Shown here piece after piece: positions 29,401-41,400 of a DNA stretch of 64,000 nt (positions are counted from its first letter, which is position 1; every line of letters begins with the position of its first letter). The DNA is from Bugula neritina (lineage: Eukaryota; Bryozoa; Gymnolaemata; Cheilostomatida; Bugulidae), in NCBI GenBank assembly GCA_964035545.1, contig OZ037767.1, forward strand, positions 13,635,301 to 13,699,300, given 5' to 3'. Made by a program: the position numbers and the translations under genes. Below the pieces are notes generated by a model that did not search any database, was not told the DNA's origin, and was given only the letters and a program-made list of their open reading frames with translations.

Positions 29401-32400
29401 ACATGACTCTTAGAGATGGTCATGTGACTATTAGAGATGGTCATGTGACTATTAAAGAAAGTAGCAATACCTAAAAAAGTATAGCCCAAGTTCTAGCATA
29501 CATAAATCATGCAAAAAGTTGGCTGCTGGTAAAATTTAGCCTGAACTTGAAAACAAAATTAGAAACTCAAGCCAGCCATCAATCCACAATCACGTGGTTA
29601 GCAGTAACATCTGGTAAACTTATAGAAAGCAGCTCATACTACATCTGGCACCTGGTGGGTTCCAGCAAGACAATGGGTAGAATAAGTATAGCCCACATTG
29701 AAGCTACATATAAATGTTGACACATTTTATTCAACCCTTTCCCACTGGTCACAATTACTAAATTCCGCCAGGAAACTGAATGCACAACTATAGCTCAAGA
29801 ATGGGGATCAGCTTCAACTCTTGCTGACTTCAATACTTTAACATAATATGACAAACTCTGTGTCTCTTCTGAGGACCAGAGGCTAGAAGTAAAAGAAGAG
29901 AACCTGAGGACAAGACTGAGTACCTGGAAGCTGAGTGTGCATCTCTATGGAGACATATCCTGTACAGTATCTCAGACGTGGCATCAGTGGCCATAGAATC
30001 ACAGTCTATGAGTACGAGATCTCTCTTGTTCTGTCGAAGTAGAATGTCTATCACCATCTTGCTCATCTCCACAGAGCCCAGGGAGAGCTCTATGATAACC
30101 TAGAGAACAGACGTAAGTACAAGAGGTAAGTACAAGAGGTAAGTATAAGAGGTAAGTATAACAGACGTAGGTGTGAGAGGTAAGTGTGAGAGGTAAGTGT
30201 AAAAGGTAAGTGTGAGAGGTAAGTGTAAGAGGTAAGTGTAAGAGGTAAGTGTAAGAGGTAAGTATAAGAGGTAAGTACAAGAGGTAAGTATAAGAGGTAA
30301 GTATAAAACGGTTACATCATATCTGGGCATAATTGTACACGCAGTGAATCTGAGCAAATACAGCATTAATATCAGAGACACAACATTTTAAAATTTAGAA
30401 AAAAACATCTAAAATAAAATGGCTGCAGCGAGAAAACCTCATAACACACAACCAATTAAAGCAAAGAACAAATTCTCAGCAGTCATTGACAACTCAAACT
30501 ATCTTATTCACAACTCAAAACAAGAGTTTTACGATTTCACCAAAAGGCAATCGTAAACTGATGACATATCGCACAAAGTTCTGCAAACCTTCTCAAGTTG
30601 TGTGGAGACAGAGGACTTCCTGTTGGAGACGAGGAGAGAGCAGCAGGTGAGGAGAAGCTGGTTCTTGTCCGGAATGGCGTCAATGACGGCTCCGGCAATA
30701 CCGGGTACGTGACTGAGACAGTGGTACAGCACTTGCAGCCAGCTCAAACTACACAGTGTATTATATTATTATATTACTACACAGTGTATTATATTATTAT
30801 ATTACTATACAGTGTATTATATCACTATATTACTACACAGTGTATTATATTACTATTTTACTATACAGTGTATTATATTATTATATTACTACACGGTGTA
30901 TTATATTACTATATTACTATACAGTGTATTATTTATTATATTACTACACAGTGTATTATATTACTATATTATGGCAAAGCGTATTACAGCATAGTAATAA
31001 ATAGTATATTATAGAACAATATTATATTACTAGATGGTATATTACAGGGTAGCAGTAGAGTATAAAGTTAAACAATATAACACTAAAATCAGCTAACAAT
31101 TTGCAGAACTAAAATGCTGCTTAAAACATCAATAGGCCTATAGGAGGTTTTAGGCTCACGATATATAACAACTATTCACTATGCACCAGTTCTACGCAGC
31201 TTCATGACAACAAAGCTGCCAGTCACCGAATTTAGAAGAGAAACACCACCCACAGTACATTAGCTAAGACTGACCAGTGAATCAGAGTAACTATGAATAT
31301 ATCCCAACATGCACTGATTAGCGTCGTACCTGGCATCCGTGTGTTGAGTTTGAGGGCCCGACTCGCTAAGACCAGGATATCCCAGGACACATATCTGCGT
31401 GAGACCAACAGTTGCGCTGTCAGTAGGTTTGTGTATTCTCATCGTCACCATGGTTACGATCTCGGCATTCAATAGGTGTATCTGTAACAGTGGAGATTAC
31501 GTAATCCCAACCAATGAAAGCAATTGCAACAACACCAGAGTATACATGCATCCAGTAACTGAGTTCATGCAGCATACAAGTACAGCATGACACGGAAAAC
31601 AAAGTAAGTACAACAATAGTAAATACAACAATAGTAAGTATAACAATAGTAAGTACAAAACAGTAAATATGACATGGTAGGTGGGTCATTCTACTTAATT
31701 TAGAACACACTGTGTAATATCTAGTGTTTAGCTATTTTTCACAGTTTAGCAGTTAATGTATATAGTTTCTTGCATTAAACTGATAGAATATTAACAAATA
31801 CAACTGAATAAGCAAGGTAGTTTTCTAATTTTGTTTCATTTCTTATGTTTTATCCTAATTTTTCAGTAAATTTTGGTGTGTAGGCATGATGCTTTTTTTC
31901 ATCACGCCCATACACCCAAATTTACTAAGAAATTATAACACTGTAAGTGTAACACAGTAACTAAAACATAAACCTACTTCTGGCAAGTAAAACACTGTAA
32001 GGAAAAACACTGTAAGTAAAACATATACTTACTTCTGACAATAGACATACATACCTTGATAGAGCTGTGGCCACTGGTAACTATGGGACGTCTGCAGGGC
32101 AGTGTGGGTAATCCGTCTCGGGACAACTCCACTGAAACTAACGAAGGCATTGCCCACTGAGGAGAATTCAGATACGGGTGAATCTGCAATACAAAGGTCA
32201 AGGTTGACAAATCTCAAGATAAAAACCACTCGGCTCGTCTCCGAAATGATTATATTTCTACTCAATGACTCGGATTGTCTGGTTTACCATCCTTTCCAGG
32301 ACAACGGTTACTTTAACCAAGATGGATGCCGTCGGAACAGCTAACAATAACTACATGTTAATACATTTACGGCTCACAATTTGCTTAATTTCGCTAAAAT

Positions 32401-35400
32401 AGAAAACCTTATGAAATTTGAAACTTGGGTTAAAAGTAATCAAGTAAAAACTCAAAGCAACAATTATGTGCGTCAGGTAGCACTTGCCTGAAAGGTTTAC
32501 AAGTTACTATCACAGTGTTTCCATGACTTCCAATTATGCAATAAATGCTCATAGAAATGAATTTGTGGTTGAGGTTTGGATGAACTTATCTGGTTTCATT
32601 CGATGCAACTATTTTCAAACATTGAACGAAAAATTCATTCGCATAATGGGAAGTTTGGAACCAGAGTGAAGAACTGATTGAAAGTCAGCTGATAATAGAG
32701 AAAAGGAGATGCTAGCCTGTATTTCCTTGACCAGAACAGCGCAAGGTAGGAGCAGGTTGAGGTCGACCCATGGCTGACCAGGAGCAAACTTGTGACTCCA
32801 GGGGGCCGTGCGAGCTCTTCTGTGAGTCTGACTGGCTTGTATCAGCGAGTACATTGGGCTAACAGATGGAATCGTCGAGAAAATGTTACCTACAAAAAGA
32901 ACACACAAGTGTTAAATGGCATGATTTGAAGGTCCATTAAAAACATCAACAAAAATGTGTGGAAGATGCCAATAAATAACTAGAATGAAAATATTGAGTT
33001 TTGGTATAAATATTTTCATTTAGAGTTTTATTAAATTGAGCCGAAAAACTGATTGAGACAAGTTTTAATCAGATAGTAGTTGGCATCAGCACAATGTGAT
33101 CACATCGTGTGCGTTAAACATTCAAACTATAAACTTGAAACATCAAAACAGAGTAACACAACTCCTACATAAGCTATTAAATAACTGTAAAAGTCAAGCA
33201 CTTTGACATTGCAATTTACACTCTAACTACATAGGGGTGTAAAAATACTGAGTGATTGTATGAGAACAATTAAAACAGGCACTTTGTATACAATAAAAAT
33301 ATGCTAGTAATCCCAAGTTTCAATAGGCCATTGATTTCTAATTCAAATAAACCAACAGGAGCTTGTAATGTGAGCATAGTGTCCTATGTTAAGGCAGCAT
33401 TGGCTACTACAGCATATTTCTTATTACGACAGCACTAGAACCTCTTTAGTCTTTGTAAAAAAAGTATAAGTCAAAAGAGAGACCATGCAGTAGAAGTTCT
33501 GGCACTGATTAGACCCACACTTATAGGATGTGAAGATAACAATTCTATAGACTATACCCTATTCTAAGTTTACAACAGAGGAAACTAATAACAAAGGCAT
33601 CTAAAGGGAAGTTAATATACAGCTTAGTCGGCGTTTAACTTGATGACTCTCGAAACTATTGGTTGAGGTAAGTAGTACCATCTTGAGGAACATATCAAGA
33701 CACATCCCGTCACTTTCCCAAGTATTTAGTTAATTTCTTGCTAATCTTGTGACCACCTTTCATGTAAACAACTAGAGATGAACCTGGTGCCACTTCTTTT
33801 GATGAAAATTATCAACAGGAAACAGCAAAGACCATGTACCCCGCTGACCTTAAACCTCCCAACAAACGCCTGGCGAGTTTGCCCGACATCCAAGACATGG
33901 ATGACGTAATGAAGCACACCGTTACGGGTCATTGTATCAAAGCAATGATCTCCGACCCTTACGGACACCCAGTTTTTGCTGCCATTGATGTGAAGGTAGG
34001 TAAAACTTTGCTAACTTGCACAGCTTGGTGGTAGTGTGATCGAGGTAGTCAACATGGAGAATTACCTCAATCAGACTCAAATTATTTGCTGCCGAATACA
34101 ACATTACGCGCTTCAATTTTAAGGATAGTTGAGCTGTCCTAATGAAACACCTGTCCTACATAATCGCTGCATTTCCATTGCTTCATTATGTGAATGAACG
34201 AATTTGTGGTTGCGGTTTGCATAAACTAGTGGTTGGGGAGGTTCATTCAATGCAACTGTTTCTAAACATCGCATGAAAAATTCATTCCCATAATGCAAAG
34301 CATTGAAATGCAGTGAATGTCATTTCCCTGGACGCAGGTAGGAAGTGTGATGGTGTACGACGCAGAAGATCAACAGGTGCTAAGGAAGATAGGAGCTGGT
34401 TATCATGAGATGGACAGCGTAGCGTTTGATGAGCAGCATAACTTTGTAATGGCAGCCAACAGACCTGGGGCATGCTCCATCATGAAACACAACCTCAAAG
34501 GAGACCATGTGAGTCTGAAGCATTCCATTTTGAGTAGTATGAGGACAAACTAAAAGCAGTGCTTTTTTGGTGGGAAATAAATTCAGATGGTGTGAGCAGA
34601 AATGGCAACTTAAATTTTAAACTTGATTAAGGATTTATCCAAAAGTAACCTGGCACATTGAAATCACAATCACCAGTTTAGGTACCTAATATATGCATAG
34701 TAATATTTTCAGTTGGTCAAATACAGCCAAAGTACCTTTATCTAATCTATAAAAACTTATATTGGAACAGTCAATTAAACAGTATGACAGTTATATGGGA
34801 CGCTTCTAATAACAAGTATACAACATATTCACCAACACTATGTTATTTCATATAAACTCTTCATGGCATATGCTTCCAAATACAGATATCTACCTTCACC
34901 ATAGAAGACGCGAGTAAGATATACGCAGTAGCGTGTTTGCCGAGCGACAGACTAGCGGTTAGTCTCGCATTGAATACGCAACAGCAAGTAGTGAGGGTGT
35001 ACGATCAGACAGGAGCAACAATTCTCTTAACTATTGAGGACTCCAGCTTGACCAAAGCTCAATACTTAGTAGCAAATGGTAAGTATTGGAGCAGTGAGGG
35101 AAGGCAATAGGTCAGGCCAGTACCCAGGTTGTTTCATAACATCTCATCTCATACAACAGGTATTTACCAGCACATCACATTGCATGCCATAAGGTATTCT
35201 GTGCTATTGCATGTGATAATGCACTATATTGCATGAGATTACAAAATCTATTGCATAAGATGAGGCTTCATATCATATTTGACAAGCTATTTTGTTGCAT
35301 TTGACAAGGTGCCCTAGTGCATGTGACAAGGTGTCCTATTTCATTCACTGAGTTATATACTACATGTGACACTATATTATATTGCATGTGGCGGGTGTCA

Positions 35401-38400
35401 TACTGCATGTGACAATACATTATATTATATTTGCCAAGGTGACAAAATAGTGGTGGGAGATATTGGCACTAAAAGCATCAAATGTCTCTCACTAGCTGCA
35501 GATCAAGAGGGAAATCGTCTGTTATGGTCATATCCTATGGACATGCCAAGGGGCGAGTGGTGATAATATGTGCATCTTCACATTGCTAGAGTCACCAGTT
35601 GATTTTAAAAGCTGACAGCAAATATTCAGCTGCAGTTGGCGAGATTGATAATTGTAGCTCATATTCTTTCTATGTAAAATTTAACTTTTTGTAATTGCAT
35701 AACTTTCTATTATGTAATGATGATTAATATATTAAAAACTAAGCATCAATTGATCTTTTAAAAGTTGTACTGAACACCTATTGCTTACAGTAAGCATGTT
35801 ATTTATAAAATGTAATTTTTAGAGCATTACATAGAGATAATTGATGTCCCTTTTATGGTAGGTATGTGTATAGATGGAGGAGGCAATATTTGTGTGTGTG
35901 ACTTTCGAAACAACAGAATAACATTGCTGAGTGCAGAAGGAAAGCTGATTGGACACTCACTAACTGGACTTAGCAAGCCACAGTATATAGCCATGAACCA
36001 TAACCGACTATTCGTTATCGATATGGGTCGGAGTACGAGTTACAGGTATATTGATTATACGATTATTAGTAATTGCGAGTTAAAATTGGTCACAAATTGT
36101 TACATGCTCTATGATTGGTTAAGACAACCACAAATAGAGCTGTCGTTACTTTTAGGTTGTCAGTGTATAATTTATTCAAGACCCCTGCAAAAAGACGTCA
36201 TGGTAAAGCCAAACCTGAGTGGCAAGATTGAATGGACAGAGAGGAAAACCTTCTGTTTGGAAGTTTTAAAAGGAAATTTTCAAATATAAAATAATTGTCA
36301 GATATTTTCAGACAACTCATCAAAATCTTAACCTAAAACTAAAAGCCCGTCGCGTTGTGCTACGAAAGAAATGCTTCTGACTTTCAAAAACACTTCTTAA
36401 AATTTTAATCAAACCGAATGTAAATATTTCTAAATTCCTATCCGTTGATTTATAATAAACCACCAAATAGGCATTTCGGAAAGAAATAACCAATATGGAT
36501 AGAAATTAATAATAATAACTATTTATTGCAGGACTCGAATTAAAACGAATATATATTTAAAACACGGCTTGTATGAAGACATACTGTAAAGTAACTATTG
36601 TCATAGGATAAAGTAAAGTAGATGTAGCTACCAACCTAGGGGTGCAAAGTTCATTAGTGTATCATCAGTGCAGCTAGACTGCACTATCAAAGAGGAGAGA
36701 GAAAGGGCCGGAGGTGGGGCCGCCCGCACACTAAAGGTTGTTGTGAGCTGCTGCAATGCTGTAGCTACCATACCACGAGTATTGTCAGGATACGCGGAGT
36801 AGCTCTCCACCAATCTTGAGGTTATACAGCTGATGCCATCTAAATTAAGAAATATCTTCAGTCAGCATGTAAGGAGCATTAAAAACAGTGCATCTTATCA
36901 AGCCGAGAAAAAGTTTGTTCAAAGAACACTTCTAATGTAAAAAATCTTAACTTGTTTCATATCTGGAATCCAACAAACAAGAGTAAACTGCAACAAAACC
37001 TAAACATGAGTTATATTTAACAAAGTTAAAAAGAGCAAATTTTTAAATTTCAAGGATCAATAGAATTTGACAATTGTGAGGAACAATGATGACAGCAATG
37101 AAGGTGCACATTGAATGATCATGGTAGAGAATCCCAGAGGAAGGTCACAATGGCAGTGAAAGAATACAATACAAGGTTATAATTCTAATAAAGAAGCGCG
37201 CATTGAAAAGTGGACACTCACTGAGTTCTATGAACCTGGCGATGGTGTGTTCACAGTTGAGAGTGAGAGTCAGGAAGAGACGCAGTGGAGCAGACAGAGT
37301 TACGAGTCTGCCAGAGGAAAGAGTCTCTTGAAGCAGCACCAACATCTGGTAGTAGTTGGTGGAGGTCCTACAAACAGGAAATGAAGTCATATTAACATGC
37401 AATGTCTCTGTGACGCTGAATTTTCTCGAAGCAGCGTTTTTTGCAGTTATTTTAAGTCCACAGCCCAAATTCCTTTGAAAGATTTAAACTCTTTCAAAGG
37501 ATATAACATATGGAAATTTTTAATTCCTGGCCTCTAAAAGGAAAAATTAAAAAGTTATATATGAGGACAATAATAAGAATAATTAATGCGGCTGTAACTA
37601 GTAAGTTATATTACAAGCTAAAGGGAATATATTCTACGTAATAATAGAAATTTATATACTCAGACTATAGCGAACACTCGGGTGAAAAATAAAAGAAAAC
37701 ATTCATCTATAATTTCTGTGTTTGCAGCCTCTTATCATCGTTACCAGATGGAACGGAAAATTCCAACATTCGGACATAGAGTTTTTTTAGTAATATGAAG
37801 TTTAAATGCAAATCACCAAACCCCCATATAACTAATGCAAAAATTATAAATAAAATATAAATATATAAGATAAAAAATAAATAAAAAAATTTTTTCAATG
37901 TTTATTACTTTCATTTTTTATGTTAGCATTAAATGATAATACAATGCAAAACATCATCATATCTAACATCTGGTAATAATATAATGCTATGAAAGGTAGA
38001 GACTATTTGGTATAACATAACACATTGCTAAGTGTGTTACCAACTGAGCAACTCACTGGAATAAAATGGTGAGAAGGTGGAAGAGCCCATCTCCAATAGT
38101 AACAGAATTCTGGGAAGGCATAGCCCCCGGGTGGGCCAGGTGGCACGAGGCGAGACACTGTAGGAGGGTGGATACGAGGGGTTTGTTGCTGAGCAAAGAG
38201 TCAGCGAGGGTAGGAAGGGCATCTACTTCGAGCACGTGCATACATTTGAGCCGGGGAGTGCTGCCGAAAGGCATAGCAGCCTCTCCTTCTGCTGTTCGCT
38301 TCTGTTGGCATAACATCAGGTATGGTAACAAAGAGATCATAACCGTGGCAACAGTATAGATAAGAGAATGTAACCACGGCAACAGTATAACAACAAAGAG

Positions 38401-41400
38401 ATCGCAATAATATACTGTGTGACTGGCAGAGAATCATAGCAAATTTATGGTAGAAGTTTTAGAACATAGTCTAGGACTTCATTCTTTCCACCAGCATTAC
38501 AAGGTTTGTAATTCATTCTTCAACATGACATATAGATCTATGGCATTTGTGGAATAGGATGAACTGCTACAATTTCTACATCAATAATGTACTAACTGAA
38601 CAATTCTGTACTCAGACTCCCTACTTGATTAGTTCTATACAACTAGTAGAATACATAAGTAGTTGATATCAAAATCTCAATTGGTAACAAGTTATTCCAA
38701 CTCAGAATGTATCTAAAACGCAGCGAAAACATACTTGCTCATCCGTCTGCGGGCCTTGAGCTCTAACTCCGTTGTCATTAGTATCCATAGACTCTGCCGT
38801 GATACCTTCACTGTTACCAGCTCTAGACAGCTTGGAACTGTCAGTTTGGGGCTGCTGACTAGCGGGTGGGGTGCTGGGTGCCCCGTTCCGCAGCAGCTTA
38901 CACAACAGCTTGAGTAAGTTGACTATTAGCTGATTGCAGGTCGGCGCAGATGGGTAGTCTGAGTCATCACCTAAATATAGAAACCATGCTGAATACCTTG
39001 TCAGTTTACTTACCTTGTCAGTCTATTTACCTGGTCAGGTTACTATTATTAATAAATAGGGACTGCAGTTCTAATTTATAGCAATTTATTCAAGCCTGTT
39101 TAGCAATAAAAAACTAAAATAAATACTTCTAATTGAAAATCTAAGAATATCAAGTAAAACACAACTCACAAGTATTTCTAAATTAATTTAAAAGTACTTG
39201 ACAGAAGTAGACAGAAGAGAACATAGAACGAGCTTTGTCTGGTCAATATGTACACTAACAAAATGCCAAACCAACCTCTACGTAATTTTCTAGAAGACTG
39301 GAAACAAGACGTGACGTCAACTTCGGATTTATCATCCCCTGTAGGGACTACACTGTCCTGACTGTCAATAACTGACTTGATCAGGTTGATGGTGTGCTCA
39401 AAGAGAGGCAGCACACCAGAGTTGGAGTGTCTGTCAACCGGCAGCGTGCCAATAAACTCTAACAGCGCATTCTGGGCATCTAAGGCACCCACCAGGGTCC
39501 TTCGGGCACAACTAGAAACACAGACAAGAAGGGACGGTAGTTTAAAGTGAGAGAGCAGGCGTGGTCTGGTGGTTAGAGTATAGGCCAGATTTAGTTTGAG
39601 TCAAGGTCATTGATGTTGTCAGGGAGAGCATCCAATCAAAGTTTTTCCTTCATCACAGTAAAAGCCCTTTTCAGAGCGAGGGCCACTGAAAGGGAGTATT
39701 CTAGTGGGGAGAGCCACATTATAAACTTTAGTTTGAGCTGGGGGCCACAGCATCAGTATTTTTCAAATTAATTTATTCTAAATTCTTATGAATCAAAATA
39801 AAGTCCCAATAGTTAATACAGGCTGCATGTTTTGTAGCATATGTACAAATAAGACATTTAAAAGGTGGTTTTTCACTTTAATTTATAGATGTGCAAAAAA
39901 ACACTTTAGCTTTATGCTTTTCGAAGGCCACATAAATGTAGACTGGGGGCCACATCCAGCCCTGGGGCCGCCACCTGTTGGACATCCCTGCTTTAAACCA
40001 TGTCAAAAGTCGCAGTATCTGCCTACTTTAAACCCCAGGAGCTCTCACGGGAATATCTAGACTTCAGGTGAGTTCTATCAGGAGATCAGGAGACCTACCT
40101 CTCGGATATGGTCCTGGTGAGAGTGTTGATGAGCATGTCAGCGAGAGAGTGGGCGCTGTCAGTGGCTGCCTGGTGCACAATCTGCATCCTGCTGAGCATA
40201 TCTTCCAGAGCTTTCACGCAGACGGGACCCACCGAGCTGTGACTACTCAGACATCTGCAACAGAAGAACAGGAAATGGGTGAATAACCAATAACAATCAG
40301 CTTCATCTTTAGCCACGCTTCATAAAAAAATTCAGTTTACCTATGAACTTTAGTTACATTTTTAGTGCAGGAATGAAATTAAAAAAAAAGTCAAGAGGAA
40401 CTAGATGAAGAGATCAATGACCGTCTCAGAAATAATGTGTAAACTCTCTTCTTGAGTCTGAAGTACATTCCCATATCACTTTCCCATACTATTAGATCAT
40501 CATTATTACCTCATATAAACTCATACTGAAAACATTATCCAGAGAACACAACCAGTTTACCAGCAAAACCGGGGCTGACCTGCAGAGCAGCTGATGAAAT
40601 GTCTCAGAGCCGCATAGCCTCAGAGCAAATGCTCTGTCATCATCATTGAGGTTGGAGTTGAGTAGAATGGTGAGCACCCTGAGTAGCTGCGTCCAGGCTC
40701 TGGTGGTCATGTGGGCGCAGTTCGCTAAAAATAAATTCAATTATTGACTAGGAGATAGAGAAGTGAGTGGCAATAATATCACTTGACCTTTGAATGACCT
40801 TGTCAACTAAAGAAAACCCACCAGAAACCATCTTTTGGAAAAAGCTGCAGTTTATCATTAAGTTAAAATAGTGTACAGTTCAGTTACAAGGTGAAGAGCC
40901 AAAGCCTAAAGTCGTTTTTGTAACTCAATAAAAAATATTTAGTTTTTTCTTGAGTTTCATCAGGCATGCAAGGTAGAAGTTTACTAACCTTATTTCTTAT
41001 GGTAATTCTAATACGCTTATTCTGCGAGAGTAAAGCCCACAATCAATGACCGACTGAGTGAAATAACAGGGGGGGGGGGGGGGGGTACTCACCCACGCTG
41101 TGTACAAGAGACTCAATAGCCTGAGGAGTTAGAATGATGTAAGGCCTGCTGGACGGGTCGAACCACTCCTTCATAGCATCGTCCTTGAACTCTTCGCTCA
41201 GGTTCAGATAGAGGTCAAGCAGCGACTCCAGGTCAAGGTTTTCTCCCTCCGTGCAGATCAGCTCGCTGAGCACCTCTCCGAGGAACTCTTCGGTAGTCTG
41301 CGCTACGTTTCCATTCTGTGAGCAACAGCAGCAGCAAAATGTACCAAAGCAGTATAGTATATGTGTGTATAGTACAGTGTGTAAAGTAATACACAGTTTA

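Noticed and set aside
28984-29489. Open frames on both strands repeating SHMTLSN or SHVTIRE
   Set aside because: Translation of the 21-bp array; the period is a multiple of three and happens to lack stops.
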